Source of the DNA: Roseovarius confluentis
GTDB lineage: Bacteria > Pseudomonadota > Alphaproteobacteria > Rhodobacterales > Rhodobacteraceae
Assembly (NCBI RefSeq): GCF_002917925.1
Contig: NZ_PPFE01000004.1
Span: 409,375-473,374 of the forward strand
Direction: 5' to 3'
DNA length: 64,000 nt
The position numbers were made by a program, and so were the translations under genes. Shown here in pieces: positions 1 through 8,919 of the stretch. Under the pieces are notes generated by a model, which was not told the DNA's origin, searched no databases, and was given only the letters and a program-made list of their open reading frames with translations. Position 1 is the stretch's first letter. Each line of letters opens with the position of its first letter.

Positions 1-1052
1 TCGTATGCAATCGAGGCATGGCCTGCGCGGGAAATGCTGTTGTCACCAAAGTCGAGACGCACGGTCTGATCTTCGCCCCGGCCGATCGTGCTGACACCCT
101 GAAACAATGTGAACGCCGATCCACGCCCGGGCCCGTCGACGACGATGAGCCAGCCGACGGGGAATGACGTGTAGGGCGCCTCACTCGCCTTGTCGTTATC
201 CGACATTGGGTCCGTTTCCGTCTCCATTGCCGTGTTGAACCCGAGTAGCCTTGTCTTGACGCGTCCGTGACGGCTGGCACCGCGACCAACGGCCGGTTGC
301 GGGACCTCGACGGCCGCGCGCGGCTCGGCGGCGGGTTGCGGGGCGGGACCGGCCTGCATCGTCGGCTCGGACGGACCGGCAGGGCGCATGGACTGTTGTG
401 GCATCCCGGCCCTTTGATGCGGTGCCGCGTCACTGGTCTCCATGGGGCCGGGTTCTTCCGTGAATTGCCCCGCGCCGGCACTGGGTCCGGCAGGAGATGA
501 CGCTTGAGTTTTCGTACCGTCATTCGTGCCGATGACGTCCCACGGGTCCAGATCTTCCTTCAACAACTCATCGAGTTGATCCGACGTGGCCTGCATGGAA
601 GGCGCGTCTGCCGTCTCTTCTACCTGAACGGACATCGTCGGGTCCGCGTCTGCACCATGGTCCTGTGCGGCCGTTTGGCCGGAACGCGCCTCTGCGGCAG
701 GTGTAGTGACCCCGGAACCGAAAACGTCATCCTCGACGTCCTCATAGGTCTCGAAGGAGTCGTCGTATTCGTCGAGAAAGAGGTTCGGCTCATCGGAGTT
801 GGCGAAGAACTTTGCGACCTCCTCGCTCATGCCTGGATCCGCATCCGTCTCGTCTTGCAGCTGCGCCGGAGTTTCAATCTGGGTGTCGGACCCGGATGCG
901 TCGTAGCCGGTATCAGTGTGGCGACCCAAAACAGCGGCGGAAGACATATCTGGGACGCGCGCCTCGGGTGCAGCTGTGGTTGCCATCGGCATTGCGGAAG
1001 TCGAGCCGTCCGCCTGCCGTTTCTCGCCAATGATGTCGCGAATGAATTTCAT
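1..1052 (-). CDS. FHA domain protein (partial, runs off left edge)
   Basis: A frame on the minus strand is open from an ATG at 1052 to the window edge (about 350 codons, no stop). The first ~300 residues are acidic and of low complexity, rich in Asp, Glu, Pro, Ala and Gln, and look disordered. The last ~45 visible residues read like the start of an FHA domain: PVGWLIVVDGPGRGSAF, then STIGRGEDQTVRL and DNSISRAGHASI, which carry the conserved Gly-Arg, Ser and His-Ala phosphothreonine-binding positions. FHA domains bind phosphothreonine peptides. The start lies 23 bases after the stop of the Ser/Thr kinase, so the two are probably co-transcribed and this protein may be a substrate or partner of that kinase. 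The rest of the protein is outside the window. Confidence 0.8.
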   Translation of the reverse strand, partial: MKFIRDIIGEKRQADGSTSAMPMATTAAPEARVPDMSSAAVLGRHTDTGYDASGSDTQIETPAQLQDETDADPGMSEEVAKFFANSDEPNLFLDEYDDSFETYEDVEDDVFGSGVTTPAAEARSGQTAAQDHGADADPTMSVQVEETADAPSMQATSDQLDELLKEDLDPWDVIGTNDGTKTQASSPAGPSAGAGQFTEEPGPMETSDAAPHQRAGMPQQSMRPAGPSEPTMQAGPAPQPAAEPRAAVEVPQPAVGRGASRHGRVKTRLLGFNTAMETETDPMSDNDKASEAPYTSFPVGWLIVVDGPGRGSAFTLFQGVSTIGRGEDQTVRLDFGDNSISRAGHASIAY

Positions 1053-1075
1053 GTTTTATCCTTTCTTTTATCTAC

Positions 1076-2452
1076 TCACGCCAACCTGCCGTTGCGTTTT
1101 TTGGCGAGTCGTCTCAATGCGCGCAGAAGCCCGCTGCCTGTTTTCCGTCGCGTGTCCGTATCCTCGGGTAAGGCCGATTGAGCGAGTAGCGAATCCTCGC
1201 CTGACTCGGCACGAGCCTGCTTGCGGTTTTTCCTGCCGTCGTTTTCTTCAAGCCAACCTTCCAGATCTTCGATCGGCTGGCCGAATATATCGACCAGCTG
1301 CGAGGCTTCTTCAGTGGCTTCTTCCACCGGTTCCACGTCTTTCTTCGAGGTCTTCGGTTTGACCTTGGTGTTGGTGTCTTGAACCAGCGACGAGATCGTC
1401 GAAGCCAGTTCGTGGTCATCTTCCAATGCGTCCTGACAGGGTGGTGCGGCCATCGTGACAGGCCGTGCGGGCGCCTCGGTTGGCTGCAAGCCGGCATTGA
1501 TGTTGGTGGAGAGGTCCGGCTGTGGCTCGGTAGCCGTGCCTCTTTCCAGGCTGTCCAGCCATTCCTTCGCAGACTGAAAACGATCCTTCTGCGCCACGGA
1601 AAGCGCCTTGTCGATCGCCGACAGAAAGCCCCTGTCGAACGCCCAGTTTCCAGTCGCGAGGGGTGTGTAGGGATCCGGCAAGTCCGATGTCAGCGCGGCG
1701 ATCCGCTTTTGACAATCGGGCGGCGCGTTTCCGGTGATCAGGTGATAGAATGTGGCGCCGACAGAGTAGATGTCGCTTGACGGTTTCTGGTCTCCGTCCG
1801 TGTAATAGAACTCGTGCGGCGAGTACCCGTCCTTCACGGCCATCATGTGTGACAGGGCCCGGGTTTGTCGTGCTTTCTCTTCGCTTGCGGCGCCGAAATC
1901 AATCATGGTCAACTTGTTGCTCGTGTCGACCAACAGGTTGTCCGGTGATATGTCGCGATGCAGCATACCCGTCCCATGCAGGTATTCCAGCGCACTGAGC
2001 GTTTCGCGAAGAAGGCTCTCGATAAGCTCGTCGGTCATGCGTTCGGGCTCGATTTCGAGCATCGTCAGAAGGTCCATGCCGTCGACGAAATCCATCGCGA
2101 TGTAGGCGGTGTTGTTCTCCTGGAAGACCTGATGAATCTTCACGATATTGGGATGTTCGAACTTGGCCATGCGCAGTGCCTCACGCAGGAAGCTGCGAAT
2201 GACCTTCTGGAACTGTTGCTGAAACTCGGGCTTGTGAGGTCGCACCTCGCCGTTCACACGGCGACAGATCGTGCTGGGAAAACACTCCTTGACCACGACC
2301 ACCCGATCGAGGCTGTCGCGGGCAAGATAAGTCATTCCGAATCCGCCGCCGATCAGGTGCCGCTCTATCTTGTATTGGCCGTGAAGCAAGGTCTGACCCG
2401 GCGAAAGATCATCGGATTCGCAGTGACTCAGATTGGTCGCGTTGCTTTGCAC
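1076..2452 (-). CDS. Serine/threonine protein kinase (Hanks type)
   Basis: 458 aa with GTG start. The N-terminal ~300 residues are a eukaryotic-like kinase domain: glycine loop IGGGFGMTY (about 34-42), ATP-binding Lys55 in VVVVKE, alpha-C Glu91 in FLREAL, catalytic HRDISPDN (165-172) and DFG (185-187). All catalytic residues are present, so it should be active. The C-terminal ~150 residues are acidic and basic low-complexity sequence without a membrane segment, so a cytoplasmic enzyme is expected, unlike PknB with its PASTA repeats. It heads a short minus-strand unit with the FHA protein, a pairing seen in bacterial threonine-phosphorylation systems, including those that control type VI secretion. 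No secretion gene is visible here, so the output is unknown. Confidence 0.93.
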   Translation of the reverse strand: MQSNATNLSHCESDDLSPGQTLLHGQYKIERHLIGGGFGMTYLARDSLDRVVVVKECFPSTICRRVNGEVRPHKPEFQQQFQKVIRSFLREALRMAKFEHPNIVKIHQVFQENNTAYIAMDFVDGMDLLTMLEIEPERMTDELIESLLRETLSALEYLHGTGMLHRDISPDNLLVDTSNKLTMIDFGAASEEKARQTRALSHMMAVKDGYSPHEFYYTDGDQKPSSDIYSVGATFYHLITGNAPPDCQKRIAALTSDLPDPYTPLATGNWAFDRGFLSAIDKALSVAQKDRFQSAKEWLDSLERGTATEPQPDLSTNINAGLQPTEAPARPVTMAAPPCQDALEDDHELASTISSLVQDTNTKVKPKTSKKDVEPVEEATEEASQLVDIFGQPIEDLEGWLEENDGRKNRKQARAESGEDSLLAQSALPEDTDTRRKTGSGLLRALRRLAKKRNGRLA

Positions 2453-2884
2453 GTCAGGGCTTTCCCGGGGCTTTCGAAGACTTTGAAGAAACTCAAAACA
2501 CTCGGACAGACCCGCCGAAGTTGAGCGGACATTGTGATGAAAACATGGCGGTAGTCGTCCAAAGACTTGGCATTACGAAGAAATACGTTCGATATTTGGT
2601 TCCACATCTCCGCGTAGACCCCAAAGTTTGCGGATGAATGTCCGGTTCATTCGGTCTGTCGATCATTCCGCGCACGCGCAGCGTAGGTCGGCTTCCCGCC
2701 CTGACTGTCGGACCGTCGCGAAGGGCCCGAAGCGGCCGTGCGCACGTGTGTGGCGCTGAGCCGCATTGGCTGGCACCTTAAGACATGCGCCGCACGTGCG
2801 CGCTTTGGGCGAACCGAGGTGCGCCGGTGTGGGACATATGCGATTGGATGTACGGCCCAGAATGTCGCGGAAGGCGACCGTAGA
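2453..2884. other. Intergenic region upstream of the kinase and downstream of mocR
   Basis: About 430 bases of clearly lower GC than the neighbouring genes. Short open frames exist on both strands but none has a recognisable product or a good ribosome site. It must hold the promoter of the kinase-FHA unit; I cannot pick out its boxes with confidence. Confidence 0.5.
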
Positions 2885-4246
2885 TCAAAACTGGCTGGAC
2901 GTTATATATGCAAGGAGGCCCAAAGTGTCTCTCAACTCTTTGCGTGATATTTGGCCGCCAAGGCACACGCGAAGGCTCTCGGACGGCTCGCCTGACACTG
3001 TAAAAGCATCCGACGGCATTATTCCAAGGCCGGTCCCGGCCATGCGTCCAATCACCTCGGCGCGACCGAGGCCCATGGGCAAGCGTAGCCAGATATTGAA
3101 CGCGTGTGGAAGGGACTCGTAATTCGAGGCTGAAAGAACCTGCGCCGCGATGGCCTGACGGGCCACGGTTTCTTCCCGGATGAAACGTCGTATCCGGTCG
3201 GCGGTGCCGTCGGTGATCCACCGTGTCGCCAGCGCCATCATGAGGGGCGAGGGCATTACCGAGATGAGCTTCAAGTTATGGGCCAGTTCGCGCGACGCGT
3301 GACTGTTGGGCGCGACCGTATAGGCCAACCGCAGTCCGGCACCGATGCATTTCGCCAAACCGCCGATATGCCAGACCAGATCGGGCGCGAAACTCGCCAG
3401 CGGCGCTGGCGGGTTGGGCGGGATAAAGCCATAGGCGTCATCCTCTATCAGGGGCAGTTTGCAGGAGGTTATGACTTCGGCAATCCGTTCGCGGCGGGCC
3501 AGGGAAATCGTCCGCGTTGTCGGATTCTGCAAGGTCGGATTCAGATAGAGCGCCTTCGGAGCGTGCTGCCTGATCGCGGTATCGAGCGCGTCAGGGTCGA
3601 TCCCCTCCGCGTCTCCGGGCAGGCCGACGAGGTGCAGGCCAAGTCGTCCGGCGATGCTGCGCAGGCCCGGATAGGTAACATCCTCGCACAGGACCGTATC
3701 GCCGGGGCGCGCGATGCTCATCAGAATCGCCAGCATCGTCGGATGCGCACCCGGTGTGACGGCGATCCGATCCAGCGACGGCACCAGCCCGCGCAGAGAC
3801 AACCACGTCGAGGCGGCATCCTTGTCGACCTGTCCGCCGGTTGCGGACTGATAGCGCAGCAGGTCGATCAGGTTTGCCGAGACCGTCTGCAAGCCCTCCT
3901 GCATCCGCTCGAGCAAGTCGGCGTCCTGAGGTTCGGGCGGCAGGTTCATGGTCAGGTCCGCGTCGGACTGTCTCCGCAACTCCGGCCGCTCGGCCTCTGC
4001 CGGGGCGCGGGCGACAAAGGTGCCGCGTCCGACATGGCTGTTGATCAGGCCCCGTCTGCGCGCCTCGGCATAGCCACGGGACACGGTGGTAAAGTCGATG
4101 CCAAGCCGATCCGCCAGCCGCCGCTGCGGCGGCAACCGGTCGCCCAGGCTGAGCGTGCCGTTCGCAACGCCCTCCGCTATGGCATCGGCAAGCTGAATAT
4201 ACCGGGCGGCGCCGTCAGGGCGTAATGTCGGGGTCCAAGATTGCAT
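2885..4246 (-). CDS. MocR-family regulator (GntR helix-turn-helix plus aminotransferase domain)
   Basis: 453 aa from the ATG at 4246 (an in-frame ATG at 4261 would add MYGYC). Residues about 10-75 form a GntR winged helix (YIQLADAIAEGV, LPPQRRLADRLGI, TTVSRGYAEARRRG, GRGTFVA). The remainder is a fold-type I aminotransferase domain with the PLP lysine in GGLAKCIGAGLRLAY. MocR regulators use PLP or an amino compound as effector and usually control a neighbouring gene. Here it diverges from the Nit1C operon and TGTATG direct repeats lie in the shared spacer, so it is probably the local regulator and may control itself. A proposed operator overlaps its start codon and no Shine-Dalgarno is obvious, so the message may be leaderless. 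The effector cannot be told from sequence. Confidence 0.92.
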   Translation of the reverse strand: MQSWTPTLRPDGAARYIQLADAIAEGVANGTLSLGDRLPPQRRLADRLGIDFTTVSRGYAEARRRGLINSHVGRGTFVARAPAEAERPELRRQSDADLTMNLPPEPQDADLLERMQEGLQTVSANLIDLLRYQSATGGQVDKDAASTWLSLRGLVPSLDRIAVTPGAHPTMLAILMSIARPGDTVLCEDVTYPGLRSIAGRLGLHLVGLPGDAEGIDPDALDTAIRQHAPKALYLNPTLQNPTTRTISLARRERIAEVITSCKLPLIEDDAYGFIPPNPPAPLASFAPDLVWHIGGLAKCIGAGLRLAYTVAPNSHASRELAHNLKLISVMPSPLMMALATRWITDGTADRIRRFIREETVARQAIAAQVLSASNYESLPHAFNIWLRLPMGLGRAEVIGRMAGTGLGIMPSDAFTVSGEPSESLRVCLGGQISRKELRDTLGLLAYITSSQF

Positions 4247-4260
4247 ACAATATCCATACA
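4242..4260 (-). promoter_or_regulatory. Candidate MocR operator A (direct TGTATG repeat)
   Basis: On the minus strand the bases read TGTATGGATATTGTATG: two TGTATG units 11 bp apart, about one helical turn. The site covers the mocR start codon. Operators of MocR proteins such as PdxR are often direct repeats. A half-match TGTATGGA also sits at 4287-4294 on the plus strand. Assignment is inferred from repetition and position only. Confidence 0.5.
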
Positions 4261-4402
4261 TTGATTCGTTGTGAATTGAAGCCCTTTGTATGGAAAAAAA
4301 TGCGCCGCGAATTGGAGGTGTGCGGAATTAGCTTTTTAATTGAGCATATGAGCCTCAGAACTCAACGTATTGCGCTGCCAGTAGGGCCATTGTGAGCTTT
4401 AT

Positions 4403-4421
4403 TGTATGGAAAATTGTATTT
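4403..4421 (+). promoter_or_regulatory. Candidate MocR operator C upstream of nitB
   Basis: On the plus strand the bases read TGTATGGAAAATTGTATTT: a TGTATGGA unit followed by TGTAT 12 bp further on, closely matching the site at the mocR start but in the opposite orientation. It lies 80 bases upstream of the nitB ATG, a fitting place for an activator of the operon. Confidence 0.5.
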
Positions 4422-4500
4422 CCTATTGATTGCATTCTGTTTCGCTGGGCAGGTTGAGGGCATTCAACGCAACCGGCAAACGGCCAATCGGAGGATACGC

Positions 4501-4983
4501 ATGCCCGCAGTCACAATGGACAAGCACAAGGACGGAGATTTCTTCGTCGACTATGAAGACAAGGTTTTCGAGGATGTTCAGGCGGAGGAAGGCCAGAAGG
4601 CGCTGGTCACCTTTCATACCGTCGCCTTCGAGGGTTCGATCGGTCTGGTCAACATCCTCAACGCCATCCGGCTCAACCGGAAAGGCTTCGAGACGTCGAT
4701 CCTGCTTTATGGGCCCGGCGTGACCTTGGGCATCCAGCGCGGCTTTCCCACCCTTGGGGACGCGGCCTTTCCCGGGCATCAGAATTTCGCCGACAACCTC
4801 AAGAAGTTCATGGGCGAGGGCGGCAAGGTCTATGCCTGCCGCTTCGCGCTTCAGGCGCTTTACGGCCACGGCGAGCCGTCGCTGCTGGAGGGAATCATCC
4901 CGATCGCACCGCAGGACGTGCTGGACCTGAAGCTGCTCCATGTCCGCGACAATGCCGTGATCGTCGACACCTGGACGGTGTGA
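4501..4983 (+). CDS. nitB: MSMEG_0572/Sll0783 family nitrogen-starvation response protein
   Basis: 160 aa. The ATG at 4501 is preceded by GGAGG six bases upstream (GGAGGATACGC ATG), so the longer frame from 4402 is rejected. The sequence [20 protein letters not shown] followed by [20 protein letters not shown] has a DsrE-like alpha/beta look. It matches the small first gene of the conserved Nit1C cluster, known from Synechocystis sll0783 and Mycobacterium MSMEG_0572. Its biochemical role is unknown; family members are induced under nitrogen starvation in cyanobacteria. It is the first gene of a tightly spaced seven-gene operon. Confidence 0.85.
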   Translation: MPAVTMDKHKDGDFFVDYEDKVFEDVQAEEGQKALVTFHTVAFEGSIGLVNILNAIRLNRKGFETSILLYGPGVTLGIQRGFPTLGDAAFPGHQNFADNLKKFMGEGGKVYACRFALQALYGHGEPSLLEGIIPIAPQDVLDLKLLHVRDNAVIVDTWTV

Positions 4984-5043
4984 ACGCCGTCAGCCGGGGC
5001 CGACGCTGGTCCCGGCGCAATTCACAAGAGTATCGGAGCCGTC

Positions 5044-6009
5044 ATGCCCCGCCACGTCAAAGCCGCCGCCGTCCAGATCGCCGCTGACCTGACCAGCCGG
5101 GAAAAGACACTGGCGCGCGTGCTGGACGCCATTGATGAAGCCGCCGGACACGGGGCCGATCTGGTGGTGTTTCCAGAAACCTTTGTGCCGTTCTATCCCT
5201 ACTTTTCCTTTGTCCTGCCGCCGGTGCAGCAGGGCAAACCGCACCTGCATCTCTATGAGCAGGCCGTCGCGGTGCCCTCGGATGACACGCGCCGCGTGGC
5301 CGAACGCTGTGCGCATCATGGCGTCGTCGTGGTGCTGGGCATAAACGAGCGCGACCACGGCTCGCTGTACAATGCGCAGCTGATCTTCGACGCCAACGGC
5401 ACCCTTGTGCTCAAGCGGCGCAAGATCACGCCGACCTATCATGAGCGCATGGTCTGGGGGCAGGGCGACGGCTCTGGTCTTCAGGTCGTGGAGACGCGCG
5501 CGGGCCGCATCGGCGCGCTCGCCTGTTGGGAACACTACAATCCGCTCGCCCGCTACGCACTGATGACCCAGCACGAGGACATCCATGTCGCCCAGTTCCC
5601 CGGCAGCCTTGTCGGCGATATCTTCGCCGATCAGATCGAGGTCACGATGCGGCATCACGCGCTGGAATCCGGCTGTTTCGTGGTGAATGCCACCGGCTGG
5701 CTGACCGAGGAGCAGATCGCGTCCGTCACGCCCGATGAAGCCCTGCAAAAGGGCCTGCGCGGTGGATGCATGACCTGCATCATCACGCCCGAAGGCCGCC
5801 ACGCGGTGCCGCCCCTGACCGAGGGGGAAGGCATCCTATATGCCGATCTCGACATGGCGCTCGTGACCAAACGCAAACGCATGATGGACAGCGTCGGGCA
5901 CTATGCCCGGCCCGAGCTTTTGTCACTGCGCCACGACCCGACGCCGGTCGCCACACGCCATCTGGCCGCGCCCGAAACGCCATTTGAGCCCATACCGCTG
6001 GAGGATTGA
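5044..6009 (+). CDS. nitC: Nitrilase of the Nit1C cluster (Sll0784 type)
   Basis: 321 aa, carbon-nitrogen hydrolase fold. The catalytic triad is visible: Glu45 in [14 protein letters not shown], Lys127 in LKRRKITPT and Cys161 in [14 protein letters not shown]. The CWEHYNPL context is that of true nitrilases, which turn R-CN into the carboxylic acid and ammonia, rather than amidases. Orthologues in this cluster (TIGR04048) hydrolyse aliphatic nitriles, and in some pseudomonads the gene is required for growth on cyanide, perhaps by handling cyanohydrin-type nitriles. It follows nitB by 60 bases and precedes the radical SAM gene by four bases. Function is well supported; the natural substrate here is inference. 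Confidence 0.93.
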   Translation: MPRHVKAAAVQIAADLTSREKTLARVLDAIDEAAGHGADLVVFPETFVPFYPYFSFVLPPVQQGKPHLHLYEQAVAVPSDDTRRVAERCAHHGVVVVLGINERDHGSLYNAQLIFDANGTLVLKRRKITPTYHERMVWGQGDGSGLQVVETRAGRIGALACWEHYNPLARYALMTQHEDIHVAQFPGSLVGDIFADQIEVTMRHHALESGCFVVNATGWLTEEQIASVTPDEALQKGLRGGCMTCIITPEGRHAVPPLTEGEGILYADLDMALVTKRKRMMDSVGHYARPELLSLRHDPTPVATRHLAAPETPFEPIPLED

Positions 6010-6013
6010 CCCC

Positions 6014-7132
6014 ATGGCACAGACAGGTTCCCTGATCACCGATCTTCAGACCCGCGGCATGCGGATGGTCGACCCGCATGCCGGCGCCGACAGCCGCCGT
6101 GGCGGGGCGGGTCCGACCGATCACAAGGCGGTCACCATCGACGGGATGACCGTCATGATCCCGGTCCATACGCACTCCGCTTTCGATAGCCCCTATGTGG
6201 TCGATGCGCCCGACGCCGATGGACAGGCCAGGGTCACCAAGGACGGCGCGTTCTTTGCCGAGGTCAGCTTTCCCAAGCGGGCCAGTTTCCTCGATCTGGA
6301 GACGGCCGACGGCATTCCCTACGGTCACATCGCGCAGCTGCATTCCAAGGATGTGCTGGCCACGACCGTGCTGCAGACCTGCATCCGCTATGAAAGCCGC
6401 AAGAAGACCTGCAAGTTCTGCGCCATCGGCCAAAGCCTCGCCGCCGGGCGCACCGTCGCGCACAAGACGCCGGCGCAACTGGCCGAGGTGGCAGCCGCCG
6501 CCGTCCGGCTGGACGGTGTCAGGCACATGGTCATGACCACCGGCACGCCGGCGGGCAAGGATCGTGGCGCCAAGGTTCTGGCCGAGAGCGCAGAGGCCAT
6601 CCGCGCCGCCGTCGACCTGCCGCTGCAAGGGCAATGCGAGCCGCCAGACGACGACGCGTGGCACCGCCGGATGAAGGATGCGGGCATCGACAGCCTGGGC
6701 ATGCATCTGGAGGTCGTCACGCCAGAGCTGCGCGCGGAGATCATGCCGGGCAAGGCGACGGTGCCGCTGGAGAAGTATTTCGACAGTTTCGAAGCCGCTG
6801 TGGAGGTGTTCGGCTGGGGGCAGGTTTCGACCTATATCCTTGCGGGGCTGGGCGATACGAGCGAGGCCATTTTGGACATGTCCGAGCGTCTGACGGCAAT
6901 GGGGGTCTATCCGTTCGTGGTGCCCTTCGTGCCGGTTTCGGGCACGCCGCTTGAAAGCCATCCGTCGCCCACGGCCGAGTTCATGCACAGCGTCCTGCCG
7001 CCGCTGGCCCGGATGATCCACGAGAACGGGATGCGGGCGGAGGATATCAAGGCCGGCTGCGGACGCTGCGGCGCGTGCTCGGCCCTGTCGGCCTTCGAAA
7101 AGTTTGCACCGCGCGAGAGGGTTCCGGCATGA
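6014..7132 (+). CDS. nitD: MSMEG_0568/Sll0785 family radical SAM protein
   Basis: 372 aa from the ATG at 6014; the longer frame would overlap the nitrilase by over 100 bases. The probable iron-sulfur cysteines are Cys123, Cys133 and Cys136 in CIRYESRKKTCKFCAIG, a CX9CX2C spacing instead of the usual CX3CX2C. Four more cysteines cluster at the C terminus in AGCGRCGACSA, a possible second cluster. The body shows radical SAM barrel features (HMVMTTGTPAGKD, GWGQVSTYILAGLGD). It belongs to the Nit1C cluster (TIGR04043). The reaction is unknown; it may build or modify the compound that the nitrilase and flavoprotein act on. Confidence 0.88.
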   Translation: MAQTGSLITDLQTRGMRMVDPHAGADSRRGGAGPTDHKAVTIDGMTVMIPVHTHSAFDSPYVVDAPDADGQARVTKDGAFFAEVSFPKRASFLDLETADGIPYGHIAQLHSKDVLATTVLQTCIRYESRKKTCKFCAIGQSLAAGRTVAHKTPAQLAEVAAAAVRLDGVRHMVMTTGTPAGKDRGAKVLAESAEAIRAAVDLPLQGQCEPPDDDAWHRRMKDAGIDSLGMHLEVVTPELRAEIMPGKATVPLEKYFDSFEAAVEVFGWGQVSTYILAGLGDTSEAILDMSERLTAMGVYPFVVPFVPVSGTPLESHPSPTAEFMHSVLPPLARMIHENGMRAEDIKAGCGRCGACSALSAFEKFAPRERVPA

Positions 7133-7674
7133 TCATCGAAAAGCCCGAGGTCTTTGTCACACCGGAATTCCTGATCCGTCAGGCCACGTTGCCGTGGGAG
7201 ATCGGCGGTGCGGCGTCGCTGCGGCATCGCACCTTCGTGACCGAGCAGGGCATTTTTCCGGACCACGACCGCGACGAGGTCGACAAGGTCGCCTTGCCGC
7301 TGGTGGCGATCTCGACCATGGCGTCCGAGGCGGACGAGGTCGTGGGCACGGTTCGCATTCACGAGACCGATCCCCGGGTCTGGTGGGGCTCGCGCCTTGC
7401 CGTGGCGCCGGGCTATCGCCGGGTCGGGCGCTTGGGCGCGGAACTTATCCGGTTGGCGGTCGGCACGGCGCATGGGCGCGGGTGCAAGCTCTTCCTCGCC
7501 TATGTGCAGATGCAGAACGTGCCGTTATTTGAGAAGCTTAACTGGACCTCACTCGGTGAACGAGACCTGCATGGCCACCCGCATATGAAGATGCGCGCGG
7601 ATCTGGCCGCCTATCCGCCGATCGAGGATCCGGCCCGCGGCTGGATGGCGCTTACGAAACGGCGGGCGGCGTGA
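7129..7674 (+). CDS. nitE: MSMEG_0567 family GNAT N-acetyltransferase
   Basis: 181 aa. The ATG at 7129 overlaps the radical SAM stop (ATGA), so the genes are translationally coupled. GNAT features are visible: LRHRTFVTEQGIF near the start, VVGTVRIHE, and the acetyl-CoA-binding stretch RLAVAPGYRRVGRLGAELIR. In cyanobacteria this domain is fused to the AIR-synthase-like protein encoded next. Here the two are separate but overlap by four bases (GTGA), as in Mycobacterium. The acyl acceptor is unknown; the conserved neighbourhood implies a role in the same nitrile-related pathway. Confidence 0.87.
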   Translation: MIIEKPEVFVTPEFLIRQATLPWEIGGAASLRHRTFVTEQGIFPDHDRDEVDKVALPLVAISTMASEADEVVGTVRIHETDPRVWWGSRLAVAPGYRRVGRLGAELIRLAVGTAHGRGCKLFLAYVQMQNVPLFEKLNWTSLGERDLHGHPHMKMRADLAAYPPIEDPARGWMALTKRRAA

Positions 7675-8648
7675 CGGATCTGGCGACCCTCACCGCCACT
7701 CTGGCCGCGCATCCGCACGTGACGGGCAAGCGCGATATCGAAATGGTCTGCCGCGCGCTCTGCCTCGGGCAGGAGAGCCCCGGACGCCCCGGCGACGACG
7801 CTGCCGCCCTGCGCGCTGGCGACGGCTGGCAGCTTTTGGCGACCGAAGGTTTCATGAACGAGTTCGTGGCCGACGCGCCGTGGTTCGCGGGCTGGTGCGC
7901 GGTCATGGTCAATGCCTCGGATATCGCCGCCATGGGCGGACGCGCTACGGCGCTGACCAATGCGCTTTGGGCGCCTGATGCCGAGGCCGCCGCCGAGATT
8001 CTGAAAGGCATGGCCGAGGCCAGCGCCGCCTATGGCATTCCGATCGTCGGCGGACATTCCAACCTGCGCACCGACCGGCCCCAGCTTGCCGCCAGCATGT
8101 TCGGCCACGCCAAGGCTCTGATCACCAGCTTTGATGCTGAACCCGGAGACCTGCTGATCGCGGCCATCGACCTGCGCGGCGCATACGCGGGAGAGAGTGA
8201 CAACTTCCCGGCGTTCCTAGGCGTCGAGCCAGAGCGGCTGCGCGGCGATCTGACCCTGCTGCCTGACCTCGCCGAGGCCGGTCTGGTGCGCGCTGGAAAG
8301 GACATCAGCCAGGGCGGCATCGCCGGCACGTCCGTGATGCTGGCCGAATGTTCGGGCGTGGGCATCGAGATCGACATCAACGCAATCCCCAGACCCGCAG
8401 ACACAGATCTGTCGCGCTGGATGACCACATTTCCCAGCTTCGGCTTTTTGCTCGCGGCCAAGCCGGCCGATGTGCCGACAATCTTGGATCGGTTCGGCGC
8501 GCGCGACATCGCCGCCGCCGCCATCGGGCGCATCACCGAAGGCAGCAAGGTCACTCTGCACGATGACACCGAACGTGCGACGCTCTGGGATCACGCCGTA
8601 GATCCCTATCTCGGCCTTGCACCAGAAAAGGAGCCCGCTCATGCCTGA
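7671..8648 (+). CDS. nitF: Sll0787 family AIR synthase-like protein
   Basis: 325 aa with a GTG start overlapping the nitE stop. The fold is that of the PurM/SelD/ThiL/HypE superfamily: an N-terminal ATP-binding half (GRPGDDAAAL, MVNASDIAAMGGRATALTNAL, GIPIVGGHSN) and a C-terminal half with DISQGGIAGTSVMLAECSGVGIEID. Superfamily members use ATP to activate an amide or carboxyl oxygen, and HypE makes the cyano ligand of hydrogenase by dehydrating a thiocarboxamide. A dehydration that forms a nitrile would fit a nitrilase operon, but that is my inference. Corresponds to TIGR04049. Confidence 0.87.
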   Translation: MTDLATLTATLAAHPHVTGKRDIEMVCRALCLGQESPGRPGDDAAALRAGDGWQLLATEGFMNEFVADAPWFAGWCAVMVNASDIAAMGGRATALTNALWAPDAEAAAEILKGMAEASAAYGIPIVGGHSNLRTDRPQLAASMFGHAKALITSFDAEPGDLLIAAIDLRGAYAGESDNFPAFLGVEPERLRGDLTLLPDLAEAGLVRAGKDISQGGIAGTSVMLAECSGVGIEIDINAIPRPADTDLSRWMTTFPSFGFLLAAKPADVPTILDRFGARDIAAAAIGRITEGSKVTLHDDTERATLWDHAVDPYLGLAPEKEPAHA

Positions 8649-8919
8649 AGTCACTTTTCGCATCCGCTGGCCCGATGGCAGGGAAGACACCTGTTATTCC
8701 CCGTCCACCACGATCCACGAGCATCTGACAGCCGGAAAGAGCTATCCGCTGTCCGAGTTCCTGAAGCGCAGTGAGACCGGGCTCGAACACGCCGCGCGCC
8801 GCGTCGAGGCCAAGTTCGGCTTCCGCTGCTCGTCGGCAGACGCACAGGCCGCCTCGATCAAGGCCCGCGCCGCCGATTTTTCCCCCGAGGAGACCGTCAC
8901 ATGCCTGTCGATAACGTAA
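8641..8919 (+). CDS. nitG: MSMEG_0570 family nitrogen-starvation response protein
   Basis: 92 aa from the ATG at 8641, overlapping the nitF stop by eight bases and itself overlapping nitH by 19. The sequence MPEVTFRIRWPDGREDTCYS then TTIHEHLTAGKSYPLSEFLK and ARRVEAKFGFRCSSADAQ matches the small conserved TIGR04042 protein of this cluster. No catalytic motif can be seen. Its constant presence in Nit1C clusters and the tight overlaps suggest a subunit or small-molecule carrier/binding role, but nothing in the sequence proves it. Confidence 0.85.
   Translation: MPEVTFRIRWPDGREDTCYSPSTTIHEHLTAGKSYPLSEFLKRSETGLEHAARRVEAKFGFRCSSADAQAASIKARAADFSPEETVTCLSIT

Noticed and set aside
504..1181. Plus-strand frame of 225 codons near the left edge
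   Set aside because: The minus strand carries the FHA protein and kinase here. The plus-strand product has no recognisable domain.
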